From: a virus
DNA length: 25,876 bases
IMG/VR virus record: IMGVR_UViG_3300043427_002589
Coordinates: 1 to 25,876 of that record
Direction: 5' to 3' (one strand)
In this document: in pieces, positions 9,201 to 15,891 of the stretch
Numbering within the stretch: the stretch's first letter is position 1
Layout: the number at the start of each line of letters is the position of its first letter
Program-made: the position numbers and the translations under genes
The notes under the pieces: generated by a model
What the model was told of the DNA's origin: nothing
The model's input: only the letters and a program-made list of their open reading frames with translations
Database searches by the model: none

Positions 9201-12110
9201 CTGCACTTCCTCGCCAGTTTTAAAAGGATGTCTATAATAAGTTGTAACTTTTAACGGACCAGTGGTCAGTGTTCCGCCTGACAATCTAGCTCTACGTATA
9301 TCTTTAATAGCTATTTCGTGGGCGGTTAATTTAAAAGTTGCGTTTCTTAATGGAGGACAATCAGCATTGCCTACATAGAAAGATACAGCACCAAATCTAC
9401 CTTCATTAATAGGGTCATCAATGTAAGGTGTAATAAGATTCATTACCGGAGTTCTTAATCTACCTATTTGAATAGCTTCATTCGGATCACTACCTTCTGA
9501 TTGTAATCCAATTATTCCGTAACAACTTGAACCAGTAACTGAACGTATTTGTCCACCAGCTTTACTCAAATAACCAACTCTACAATAGTATGTAAATTGG
9601 CTAACTGCTTCACATACCCCGTTGTTATCAACATATATACCATAACCAAGATCGTTGATCATAGTAAAGTCGTTGGACAACATACTTCTATTACCAGCAG
9701 TTTCAATTAAAATTTGTGTTCCATTTGGTATGAAACCTGCAGGTAAAAATGTATCATCAAGTTCTATGAATTCGCCCGGAGCACTGCTCAATGTTAAAGT
9801 GGCTGAACCGTTTTGATCTACTTCAGTAGTATCAATGATCACATAGCGTTTCTTTGAAAGATAAAAAGTATTAGGAACTTCTGGTTTTCTAACTAAACCA
9901 GTAACTCTCATTTTAGTGCCACTGGCACCTAAAGTACCAGTAAATGGATCTGTGTATGTAGTATCATCAACGTAACACAGCTGATTACCTGCCATACCGT
10001 CAATTAATTGACCGCCGCCACCTTCACCAGAAAATGTTGAACAAACTTGAGCATATGGACTTCTAGTTAAAATTTGACCATTAGGATCAAATGCCATAAC
10101 GAAGCCTTTACTACCAACGAAGGTTATGTTTCTGGCTTGGAATGCATCATTGACTAGCAGCATGTCAGCATGTTCATTGTCTAAGAAAAATTCTATCAAG
10201 GTGTTGTCAGGAATAGATTGAGCTAGAGGTTTTAAATCTCCATTCTCATCTACTATGTCCATAGTATATGTTCCTGGAGCAATATTCAAATCAGGATTTG
10301 GTGTCTTATAAAGTATTTTTCTTACAGGACCAACTCTATAAACGTTTGGAACACCGCCCGTAGAACCTACAATAAACCTCATTCCAGATTTAGGTGGATA
10401 TGCGGCGTCTCTAATTTCTAATCTAGTACTGTTTACAATATTTGTAGCACCAACAGATCTTCCTAATTGTCTGTAGTAATGATTGTTATACCAGAAATTA
10501 GCGTTTAAACTTCTATCACCTCTTACAAATTTTAGATTTATATTTTCTGCAGGAACCGGCCCTTGCTTAGGTTTAATTAAAGTTCTTCTAAATTCATCAC
10601 CTTTGATCGCCACGTTTGGTGGAACAATGATTGGAAATTCTTCAAAATAAACACCAGATTCTATCATTACAGTAATTTCTGGTTTTGGAATAAAGAATCC
10701 TCTAAAACCAAGGTCTACTCTACTCAATGTACTATAAGGACCATCTTTCTTATTAGCAAGTGCTATGGTTATAAATGGATCCAATGGATCAACTACAGGA
10801 TTGACCCAAGAAAATGTTTTCTTTAAATTTAATTCAAATAAGTTGGCATTTATTCTGTTTACTCTAAAGATACCGTTCAATTCTCTAGTATCTACTGCTC
10901 CTAATAAAACAGCACCACTGACTTGAACATAGTCGCCATCTTGATAACCGTGATTTTGTAAACTGACTCTAACTTTTGTTCTAGGATATTCTAACTCAGT
11001 ACCTAAAGCAGGTATATATTTGAATACTTGGCTAGTACTTACTTTGTATGGAGTTGTTTGTAATGTAACTCTATCGATATACTTTTTAGCGAATTTTAAC
11101 GCTGCTCTAACGCTCTTAAATGCTTTACTCCAACTTCTTCCTATCTCATATTCGGGATATCCGTAATCAGGATTAGGAGTGTCATTGTCAAAATCCCACA
11201 TATCATCATTACCTATGGTACTAACATAGATATTTGTAGGACTGCTATATGATTTACTATCTACATAACCTTTAGTAGCCGCACGATAATCTTCCTGAAC
11301 AAATGCTGGACCGCCTTCTTTTGGACTAAGTTCAATTCCTTGATATTCTCCTGGGTGATCATTTAAGATCAATGGTCCAGTCATGACTCCAAAGCCTCTG
11401 TCAGTTAATCCAGTTTCCGGATCAACTGCCAATGTTCCTGCTAAACTTATCTTGGAATCTGCATAATCTTTTCTTACAGAGTGTGCAGGATCAGTTCCTT
11501 GAAACTTTAAGAAAACATTTGTCTTTGGGGTTAATCCATCTGAGTCTAGTAACGGAATGAAACGCTCACCCAAATTAGGATTACCATTGTTAGGAGCAGG
11601 CTGTATTTTAAAATTGTCTCTCATGGTACTGCCATCTACAGCATTGACAGTTCCTGTTAAATCTTCGTTGTCTCGATTTAAAAAGTTACTATAAACCCAA
11701 CGTCTAGTTACAGCATCGTTATCTGCTTGTGGCGCAGCCATATTAGATACTTTAAATCCACCTGCATTTAATGTATTTGACAGTGTTGGAGTCGGGTCTA
11801 AACTTATACTAATACCCGTTAAACTTAGGCTTATTTTTGATGGGTCAGTAGCAGTATCTATAGAAATGTTAGCACTACCAACTAGTTCTTTACTAATTAC
11901 ATTGTTACCTAAAGAATTTAATGATAAAACTCCATTAGGTCTCAAAGGTTTAACAACATCTACTAAGTTCTCAAATGTTAACCCTTCCTCAAGACCTTGA
12001 CTAGCATATAGCTCTCTAAAATTTTCATTAACTTTTGAAAAAGCGTCACGAATGCTATCACCGGTTCCATCATTGCCGGTTAGACCAATATTAATATTTT
12101 TTCTTGCCAT
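3249..12110 (-). CDS. Giant modular tail-fibre-like protein, 2953 aa
   Basis: The protein begins MARKNINIGLTGNDGTGDS with an AF-KVN-NF-ELY signature, the opening module of large T4-like marine phage fibre proteins. Residues about 300-520 include a stretch (SGVYFEEFPIIVPPNVAIKG) typical of the entry to a right-handed beta-helix. Residues about 1400-1640 hold two copies of a module with CSRDVGLIIDAVAYDL and STIVESLAYDLEYEANVKT. GxGYxxxPxVTI repeats cluster near residue 1720-1760 and again near 2200-2330. A YDIGTSTKKFKTIHS segment precedes a C-terminal domain of about 125 residues (YADLAERYQAD-YEPGTVLEFGG) seen at the end of other phage fibres. A GGAG Shine-Dalgarno lies eight bases upstream of the ATG. 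Its length and module order suggest a trimeric host-recognition or whisker-like fibre. The specific T4 counterpart is not identifiable by eye. Confidence 0.85.
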   Translation of the reverse strand: MARKNINIGLTGNDGTGDSIRDAFSKVNENFRELYASQGLEEGLTFENLVDVVKPLRPNGVLSLNSLGNNVISKELVGSANISIDTATDPSKISLSLTGISISLDPTPTLSNTLNAGGFKVSNMAAPQADNDAVTRRWVYSNFLNRDNEDLTGTVNAVDGSTMRDNFKIQPAPNNGNPNLGERFIPLLDSDGLTPKTNVFLKFQGTDPAHSVRKDYADSKISLAGTLAVDPETGLTDRGFGVMTGPLILNDHPGEYQGIELSPKEGGPAFVQEDYRAATKGYVDSKSYSSPTNIYVSTIGNDDMWDFDNDTPNPDYGYPEYEIGRSWSKAFKSVRAALKFAKKYIDRVTLQTTPYKVSTSQVFKYIPALGTELEYPRTKVRVSLQNHGYQDGDYVQVSGAVLLGAVDTRELNGIFRVNRINANLFELNLKKTFSWVNPVVDPLDPFITIALANKKDGPYSTLSRVDLGFRGFFIPKPEITVMIESGVYFEEFPIIVPPNVAIKGDEFRRTLIKPKQGPVPAENINLKFVRGDRSLNANFWYNNHYYRQLGRSVGATNIVNSTRLEIRDAAYPPKSGMRFIVGSTGGVPNVYRVGPVRKILYKTPNPDLNIAPGTYTMDIVDENGDLKPLAQSIPDNTLIEFFLDNEHADMLLVNDAFQARNITFVGSKGFVMAFDPNGQILTRSPYAQVCSTFSGEGGGGQLIDGMAGNQLCYVDDTTYTDPFTGTLGASGTKMRVTGLVRKPEVPNTFYLSKKRYVIIDTTEVDQNGSATLTLSSAPGEFIELDDTFLPAGFIPNGTQILIETAGNRSMLSNDFTMINDLGYGIYVDNNGVCEAVSQFTYYCRVGYLSKAGGQIRSVTGSSCYGIIGLQSEGSDPNEAIQIGRLRTPVMNLITPYIDDPINEGRFGAVSFYVGNADCPPLRNATFKLTAHEIAIKDIRRARLSGGTLTTGPLKVTTYYRHPFKTGEEVQITGVKTDAGLNLPPTTPGGNPLPNDISGNTYTVTILDEYNFTLDETESSDYWLPSEIPNDSTTHINDLIKTAFSYNESPVARQSLAPTGVLVQDRIYSISGNASEDRIAGVARFDGVAGENQANQNTLKVIQLRRPAVKNMKFTLGSTVPAVVSNDIQVYTVTNVVRQDVTFKVNIRLVEPLGVNDNKIGATEIYITEVKNEADPSVIITDPASPWAPKAGWSFQLLDPALNETLNYTRYTIKEGTTPTYDAVEDRWLIELDLPLTVNMVNQIATAKKTRVDGIWDLTLDRPLSASIPNTTPIRFFFYDSYWRINLDPSLSNDLPFYAPDAYNKPQPKPLVFAQTKTISVSQIRNVPPIINSSAMKFSETNFDPSIYRILGKTETPGSAGITKDSYPLAVTANPLVGFNVEAVTKLVANKSFIQREVINFLNEIYPDFVYNQITCSRDVGLIIDAVAYDLTYGGNVRSRAAGIAYYQQGNVSAATVLSQQKTETIDAINFATTVALTALNVYSGSTPSQTALPYEGTRINASEQILANKDFIVEDTIRYLNILTQGTGFTYNETLWRSKFSTIVESLAYDLEYEANVKTRYTTLKFYDGTPESIFLLAEQKSQMIAAINHIRTISKLIVLESTVTPQAGNLLPQDTDGTAGVSGIDDSTVETLMTLITTALQSGSSTIPARNLGIRRSYQDPTAGGYSPQIIDNNLEAETGSATKVGELMDQIVRIINLGERNPAGVISDIVISDGGAGYNDNTPPTLLIAAPSSGSNRATATVTVQGGVITDVTITNPGSGYDFVPTVTIVNGGSNSPTQVAQLTALLSVSLHINVQPQVLDTLQSLTFPATATGLQYGAVLSGPGIPYAGDPNGTTQNTFIRTVTQEFNQDGTTSGYEVRISSIITQSIPAGTEISITGPGSNYLFDLNTALDIKHQPGDVIGITTTFSTVRATGHDFLQVGAGGFDDSNYPNNVYGQPEPPGPSPSAIVKEIGTGRVFHVSTDQDGNFRVGTYFNVNQGDGTVNIAARIGLSGVSSLSFAVGETVDNFSADTKMDAPEDTTVSTQKAIVTYINNIINGFYSIDGTETPQKGLMRLDGASIMQGNMQLGSNSIETLRNSEDVNGTGAVNRKYVDNVFAGGTVSYGEFGTAYILETTGRRTDVFGFSMIQDLTDVGGVFRNRGGISLNNNKITLLKTPTQAGDATNKSYVDQAIATGGVRTGWSGFTLANTTQRYKVQNINVNQNGSGYTTAPVVTIVSSSGTGASARAVLSSGAGPTYSVASIVVDDPGYNYIDTPTVIIGGSVREVQLLFGGLNYNLPPILTFSPPQTVGGITATGYAIMEGQGDNKRIKEVVVVNGGSGYTIPPSITQTYSDTVAGRNPATFLSVLNAGSGAVATAVTSAVPRNIDLNGNKITGSGLPTATSDLINKQFFDTNNYIGKINDVEIVGNPGLGDLLVFTGQEPDENSSGSMTNVSISTESDIVSTVTLTEGGNSITFTYRAGSITNADVASSAGIAQTKLSLNRSNTIGQDTTGLTSEQLASRYGIAAFKETQFNSDNGFISIRDSSSTTDGITFSQLRKITNKKILGYYNSTQGDTDTGNIAELSAQNVRDILGLSTETVATIISDDTLGGLEPTNLPEDSNVNRVSTGLATRKGGATSYGALLKVGGRMRGRLTFDSALPSGDPSITPIINVEDTDKYDIGTSTKKFKTIHSTTFEGTNFNGTRFGRTTAPTNLTEANPHTFYGIASYADKVGNGGLAFSLSAGTDITIVAGTTSTSFNGSQSCTIAVSSSTDGNNSLLAKRNNGVLKATTFEGDLDGVADTSKAVRIGTTDYLGSTGASANTVAIRDGNQDIYANEFKGTALKAKYADLAERYQADNSYEPGTVLEFGGDHEVTLAREATRKIAGIVSTKPAFEMNTVLEGDNVVSIALQGRVPCKVVGKIEKGDLMISAGNGFAKSSDDPKLGSVIGKALQNWDGGEGIIEIVVGRL

Positions 12111-12191
12111 TGTAAACTCCGAATTGGATGATTATGGTATTTCCTAACTTTATTTACCTTTAAATTTTGTAAACTTAATGTAAATACTGGC

Positions 12192-12479
12192 ATGTACGTA
12201 GGTAGCGTAAAAGAAAAAAGTTCACATAAAAGAACAAGTAAGAACGGTATTGAACACGTTTATTTTAGAACGAAAAAAGTAAACGAGTTTATCTGTGATA
12301 GTTGTGGTGAAAGGTTTTTTCGAAATCACGCTAACATGAGTCCAAAAAGAATCAGCAATTCATATTTCCACGTGTGTAGTAGTTGTGATTCTAAAAGATT
12401 TGCTCAGAAAAAGGGCGTGGAAAAAAGAAAAATTTGGGATATGCCAGCAAGTAGTGATATGCCTATTGGCAGATTGTAG
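12192..12479 (+). CDS. Small zinc-binding conserved phage protein
   Basis: The product has 95 residues and is one of only two genes here on the plus strand. It has two CxxC pairs, C35-x2-C38 (FICDSCGERFF) and C62-x2-C65 (VCSSCDSKRFAQKKG), spaced as in a treble-clef or zinc-ribbon finger. Basic residues flank them, including MSPKR and a KKGVEKRKIWDMP tail. I recall similar short proteins in marine myoviruses, but no function is known to me. Nucleic-acid binding is an inference from the finger and the charge. It diverges from the giant fibre gene across 81 bases and ends 1 base from the stop of iscA, so it sits convergent to the Fe-S operon. No strong Shine-Dalgarno is visible before the ATG. 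Overlapping minus-strand frames here carry no recognisable motif. Confidence 0.72.
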   Translation: MYVGSVKEKSSHKRTSKNGIEHVYFRTKKVNEFICDSCGERFFRNHANMSPKRISNSYFHVCSSCDSKRFAQKKGVEKRKIWDMPASSDMPIGRL

Positions 12480-12480
12480 A

Positions 12481-12807
12481 TTAAATTCTAAAACTTTCGC
12501 CGCAACCGCAACGATCTTTTTCGTTAGGGTTAATAAATTCAAACCCTTCATTGAGACCTTTTTTCTGCCAGTCCATAGTAAGTCCTTGAACATACGGTGA
12601 ACTTCGGCCATCTACCCAAACTTTTACACCATAACTTTCATAGACAAATTGATCTCTTGTTACTGGTGCAAAGTCTACATATTCTAAAACATAGGCCATG
12701 CCTGAACAACCAGTGGTCTTAACACCTATTCGTATGCCTAAACCCTTGCCCCTACGTTCTAAATTTTGTTTGATTTTAGATGCTGCAATTTCAGTTAACA
12801 AGATCAT
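12481..12807 (-). CDS. iscA: A-type Fe-S carrier protein IscA
   Basis: IscA binds iron or a [2Fe-2S]/[4Fe-4S] cluster in the cytoplasm and passes it to apo-enzymes. The 108-residue length matches the family. The three ligand cysteines are present: C34 in the TTGCSGMAYVLEYVD motif, and C100 and C102 in the C-terminal CGCGESF. The run GCSGMAYVLE and the phrase GLNEGFEFINPN are typical of the IscA branch rather than ErpA or SufA. Its start overlaps the end of iscU by 17 bases, so translation is probably coupled. It is the last gene of the Fe-S operon. It differs clearly from the ErpA-type paralogue two genes upstream, so the pair is not a recent duplication. Confidence 0.93.
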   Translation of the reverse strand: MILLTEIAASKIKQNLERRGKGLGIRIGVKTTGCSGMAYVLEYVDFAPVTRDQFVYESYGVKVWVDGRSSPYVQGLTMDWQKKGLNEGFEFINPNEKDRCGCGESFRI

Positions 12808-13180
12808 GCTTTTCTTTATAATCTTTTATGGCTGCTTGAATCGCGTCTTCAGCAAGAATTGAGCAATGTATTTTAACTGGGGGGAGTGCAAGCTCTGTGG
12901 CGATCTCAGAATTCTTAATAGATCCTGCTTCTGCCAACGTCTTACCTTTGAGCCACTCCGTAACGAGTGATGAACTTGCGATTGCTGATCCACATCCGTA
13001 AGTTTTGAATTTCGCATCTTCAATGATTCCTTCATCGTTTACCTTTATTTGTAATTTCATTACATCACCACAGGCAGGTGCTCCTACCATACCAGTACCA
13101 ATGTTAGCATCATTTTTGTCAAAGCTACCAACGTTGCGAGGGTTCTCGTAGTGATCTATAACTTTGTCGCTGTACGCCAT
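12791..13180 (-). CDS. iscU: Fe-S cluster scaffold IscU
   Basis: IscU is the scaffold on which a [2Fe-2S] cluster is built from sulfur supplied by the desulfurase IscS, then released with HscA/HscB. The protein is full length (129 aa). The three cluster cysteines are intact: C37 in GAPACGDVM, C63 in TYGCGSAIASSS and C106 in KIHCSILAEDAI. D39 and H105, and the HscA-recognition motif LPPVK (99-103), are also intact. By eye it differs from my recollection of E. coli IscU at only about 20 positions, so it looks like a functional, fairly recent acquisition from a gamma- or betaproteobacterium. The window holds no IscS, HscA, HscB or Fdx, so it would have to work with host partners. Confidence 0.97.
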   Translation of the reverse strand: MAYSDKVIDHYENPRNVGSFDKNDANIGTGMVGAPACGDVMKLQIKVNDEGIIEDAKFKTYGCGSAIASSSLVTEWLKGKTLAEAGSIKNSEIATELALPPVKIHCSILAEDAIQAAIKDYKEKHDLVN

Positions 13181-13193
13181 ATCTTATTCCTAA

Positions 13194-13523
13194 TTAAACT
13201 GAAAAACTGCTACCACATCCGCAGGTAGTCTGAGCGTTTGGATTCTTAATTGTAAAACTATTACCAGTCAAATCCTCAGTGTAATTGATCTCTGCGCCGA
13301 TTAGATACTGATAACTCATAGAATCTACTAATATTTTAACACCAGATTTTTCTATCACAAAATCGTCCTCATTTTGTTCTTCATCAAAAGTAAATCCGTA
13401 TTGAAATCCTGAGCATCCGCCACCTTGGACAAATGTTCTTAATTTTAAATTAGGATTATTTTCTTCTGCTAACAAATCGGCAATTTTTGTCACTGCTGAT
13501 TCTGTAACTATAATTGACTCCAT
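13194..13523 (-). CDS. erpA: A-type Fe-S carrier ErpA
   Basis: ErpA is an A-type carrier that delivers [4Fe-4S] clusters to client enzymes, in bacteria including the isoprenoid enzymes IspG/IspH. The 109-residue protein carries the ErpA hallmarks [21 protein letters not shown] and a C-terminal [16 protein letters not shown]. The ligand cysteines are C37, C101 and C103. The whole family core is present with only a slightly short N-terminus. It lies 13 bases upstream of iscU, and its ATG is 1 base from the stop of the superoxide dismutase gene, so it is inside the operon. Having both ErpA and IscA lets the phage cover the two A-type branches found in gammaproteobacteria. Confidence 0.95.
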   Translation of the reverse strand: MESIIVTESAVTKIADLLAEENNPNLKLRTFVQGGGCSGFQYGFTFDEEQNEDDFVIEKSGVKILVDSMSYQYLIGAEINYTEDLTGNSFTIKNPNAQTTCGCGSSFSV

Positions 13524-13524
13524 A

Positions 13525-14082
13525 TCAAGTTCCTAATCTAATGTTAACAACGTCCCAGTCTATGATACGCCATATATTTGCAAGATATTTGGCTTTATCT
13601 TGCTGGTAATCTAATGCCCAGGCATGTTCCCAAGCATCTATTAATAGTGCGATTTTCATATTCTTTTTGTATTCGTGATTATGTATAGTGTGTAGTTTTC
13701 CAGAGGTATCCATATAAATCCAATTAGACCCTTGTGCTGCCATAAATTCTTTTTCAAAAGCATCTTTAAACTTTTCAAAACTACCATATACTTCATCTAT
13801 TGTTGTCTTAGAAGTGCCATTTGGTTTGTTTGCTGCTCTGGCAGGGGCCAGATTGCCAAAAAACAAATTATGTAAAATAGCGCCGCCGTAGTTAAAGTCA
13901 GCATCACCTTCTCCTTTGTTGTAACGTTCGTAGTATTTGGCTGCTAATCCATCGTAATGATATTTTATAGTAGCCTCACTCATAACAGGATCAAGCTCAT
14001 TTTTGCTGTATTTGAGCCTGTTCTGATTAATTTCTCTAATGTCCGAAGACTCTTTTAAACTTTTAATAAATCTCATATTCAT
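13525..14082 (-). CDS. Fe/Mn-family superoxide dismutase
   Basis: This enzyme family converts superoxide to oxygen and hydrogen peroxide. All four metal ligands can be placed: H42 ([12 protein letters not shown]), H71 ([13 protein letters not shown]), and D149 and H153 ([13 protein letters not shown]). The C-terminal [14 protein letters not shown] is also typical. There are oddities. The HH pair that normally follows the first ligand, including the second-sphere His30 of E. coli Mn-SOD, is Leu-Ala here, although the partner Tyr is kept (Y50). The site of the Fe-SOD glutamine is Gly67. A His (H134 or H136) sits about where Mn-SOD has its glutamine. Metal choice is therefore uncertain. The protein has a roughly 20-residue N-terminal extension and no clear signal peptide. 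It sits between the SUF-like and ISC-type genes. M3 is an alternative start, and no good Shine-Dalgarno is visible. Confidence 0.9.
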   Translation of the reverse strand: MNMRFIKSLKESSDIREINQNRLKYSKNELDPVMSEATIKYHYDGLAAKYYERYNKGEGDADFNYGGAILHNLFFGNLAPARAANKPNGTSKTTIDEVYGSFEKFKDAFEKEFMAAQGSNWIYMDTSGKLHTIHNHEYKKNMKIALLIDAWEHAWALDYQQDKAKYLANIWRIIDWDVVNIRLGT

Positions 14083-14090
14083 AATGCTAT

Positions 14091-15095
14091 TTATTTTAAT
14101 TTTTTTAAGTATTCTGCTAAATTAATCATATCGTCTTTGGTATTATTATGATCCCATTTTACTTTAATCACTCCTTTAGTAGAGTACTGGAGTATGTATT
14201 CATCAATATCAAAAAACCCGAATTCTACATCAAAATCTTTTAAAAAATCATAGTTCTTATCTAAATCCATATTATCAGTGTAAAAACTTATGATTCCGGC
14301 TTTATAATATTCTGGACATAAAATTTTAATGTGATCACAGTCCTGTAGTTCGCCTAGGAGAGTAGCACTTAATAGTAGATATTTTGTTTTAAGATCATTA
14401 ACTCCTTGACTTAAAATATCAGTTAAACTTTCTATGACAAATGTTAAAAAATTAGAATTTATTTTTTCTAACTCTAATCTATTTGGTAACATAAGACTTT
14501 TGGTGCTTTTAGGAAAAATAGGGTTTAATTTTTCTAACTTTTTGTAATCCCCGTATAAAAATCCTAATCCCTCGCCAACACCGATATTCTCAGAATCAAA
14601 GAACAAGAAATCTGTGGATTGATCTTGTACGTTTATAGGTTCACTGACTATACTATCGTTACAGTTTAATACAGTAATACCTTCATATTTTTTAACTAAA
14701 GAAAATAGTTCTTTTATTGGTTGAAGGATGCCTGTAATTTCATTTACATGCGATATGAAAAATAAAATTCTACCTTCAGAATTTTCTAAAAGTTCTTCTA
14801 AATGAGCTAAATCCAATGTCCCATTTTTGATGACATTAACACGTTCTAACGAGCAGTTACTTTTATTTTGTAAATGTTGCAGTGCAGAAGTATATTTTGG
14901 TAATTCATTTTCAGGAAATAATATAAGGTCTCTAGGCCTCCAAACTATGCCCTGCGTAATAATATTGATCGAATGAATTGAATCTGCTGTAAAGATTATT
15001 TCATTTGATTTTCGTGCATTGATCAGTTGTTTGATTTTGTTTCTTACAGTTTCTTTTAATTCTGAATTAACTGTTGAAAAATTCTTTGACTTCAT
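14091..15095 (-). CDS. SufS-like cysteine desulfurase homologue, probably inactive
   Basis: The fold-type-I aminotransferase/SufS pattern is recognisable: INARKSNEIIFTADSIHSIN, then ILFFISHVNEITGILQPIKE, then GVGEGLGFLYGD. The key residues are missing. The PLP lysine of SufS (FSGHKLYG) aligns with N170 in FFDSENIGVGEG. The PLP-binding Asp and Gln of the DGAQ motif are N144 and D147. The His that stacks on PLP is replaced near L65-P66. The C-terminal RxGxHC motif with the catalytic Cys is replaced by DEYILQYS (about 298-305). About 70 N-terminal residues present in E. coli SufS are also absent. I infer a pseudoenzyme that may still bind SufE/SufBCD-type partners. It overlaps sufD by 29 bases. 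The open, unbroken 334-codon frame argues against simple decay. A shorter start is possible. Confidence 0.72.
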   Translation of the reverse strand: MKSKNFSTVNSELKETVRNKIKQLINARKSNEIIFTADSIHSINIITQGIVWRPRDLILFPENELPKYTSALQHLQNKSNCSLERVNVIKNGTLDLAHLEELLENSEGRILFFISHVNEITGILQPIKELFSLVKKYEGITVLNCNDSIVSEPINVQDQSTDFLFFDSENIGVGEGLGFLYGDYKKLEKLNPIFPKSTKSLMLPNRLELEKINSNFLTFVIESLTDILSQGVNDLKTKYLLLSATLLGELQDCDHIKILCPEYYKAGIISFYTDNMDLDKNYDFLKDFDVEFGFFDIDEYILQYSTKGVIKVKWDHNNTKDDMINLAEYLKKLK

Positions 15096-15891
15096 CTTTT
15101 AGATCTTCAAATTCAATTAAATTTAAAATTAAACCTCGATGTGATTCTAATAATATTTCTTTGGCTCTTTGAACTTCAATTCCTCTGGTTCTCAAGTACC
15201 ACAATTGTTCCTCGTCAAATTCCCCAATACTACAACTATGATTAGCTTCTACTTTACCGCAGTCGATAGCTAACTGTGGTATACTAAATGCCTGTCCACT
15301 TTCGTCAGTAATAATACTTGCATTATTAATTTGTGTATAACTGTTTATCATATCTTCTACGATTCTTACATGCCCTTGAAATACAGTTCTGCTCTCTTTT
15401 CCTGAAACGCAATTTACTATTTGATTGGTTTCGACATTAGGGCCTTCATGATGAATTTTTGATATAATTTCGCTACTACCACCTTCTGTATTTTCTGCGA
15501 TTCCAAATATACTGATAGAACTATTTTCGCCAGCTGAACATTCAAAAATGTGTTTATTTAATTTTCCGTTTTTGATAAAAACGCCAATATTTAAATTTGA
15601 ATCAGGTTGTGCTTCGATATGATACAAAAAAACTTGCTGGGTAGTTGAATCACCTTCACACAAAATAAACAAATTTAAGTTGCTGGATTCTTTACCTATA
15701 ATCTGTAAATGTTTACATAATAGATCGGATTCAGTAGGATTTAATCTTAAAACAACACTGTCGTCTGTTCCTTCTTTTATCATTAAACAGTTAGCATCAA
15801 TTACCTTAAACTGTTTTCCAAAATAATGATTAGGACTATAAGTCCAATCCGGATCTCTTTCGTCAACTTTTAAAAAACTTTCAATAGCCAT
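15067..15891 (-). CDS. sufD: SufD-like Fe-S scaffold subunit, shortened
   Basis: SufD pairs with SufB and SufC to form the SUF scaffold complex. The conserved C-terminal core is clear. It has HHEGPNVETNQ (147-157), VFQGHVRIVEDMINSYTQIN (170-189) and then ANHSCSIGEFDEEQLWYLRT (216-235). H218 aligns with the His of the CSHGAT motif that is essential in E. coli SufD, but the preceding Cys is Ala here. The IGEFDEEQLWYLRTRGI pattern favours SufD over SufB. At 274 residues it is much shorter than the bacterial protein of about 420, mostly through N-terminal loss. Its start overlaps the end of the sufC-like gene by 11 bases. No SufB is present, so any complex would need host SufB or a homodimer. Confidence 0.85.
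   Translation of the reverse strand: MAIESFLKVDERDPDWTYSPNHYFGKQFKVIDANCLMIKEGTDDSVVLRLNPTESDLLCKHLQIIGKESSNLNLFILCEGDSTTQQVFLYHIEAQPDSNLNIGVFIKNGKLNKHIFECSAGENSSISIFGIAENTEGGSSEIISKIHHEGPNVETNQIVNCVSGKESRTVFQGHVRIVEDMINSYTQINNASIITDESGQAFSIPQLAIDCGKVEANHSCSIGEFDEEQLWYLRTRGIEVQRAKEILLESHRGLILNLIEFEDLKDEVKEFFNS

Noticed and set aside
12111-12191. A tRNA, CRISPR array or other RNA gene in the gaps
   Set aside because: All intergenic gaps in the window are under 160 bases. I saw no cloverleaf, repeat-spacer pattern or conserved RNA apart from the tentative queD leader.
12360-12611. Minus-strand frame opposite the zinc-finger gene and running into iscA
   Set aside because: It has no motif, and it overlaps two well-supported genes. 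The zinc-binding cysteine pairs and iscA motifs explain the region.
14088-14095. AATAAATA as a T4-type late promoter before the superoxide dismutase
   Set aside because: It is one base from TATAAATA, in very AT-rich sequence, and only 5 bases upstream of the ATG, so it may be chance. A similar box at 19217-19224 is noted only as a possibility.
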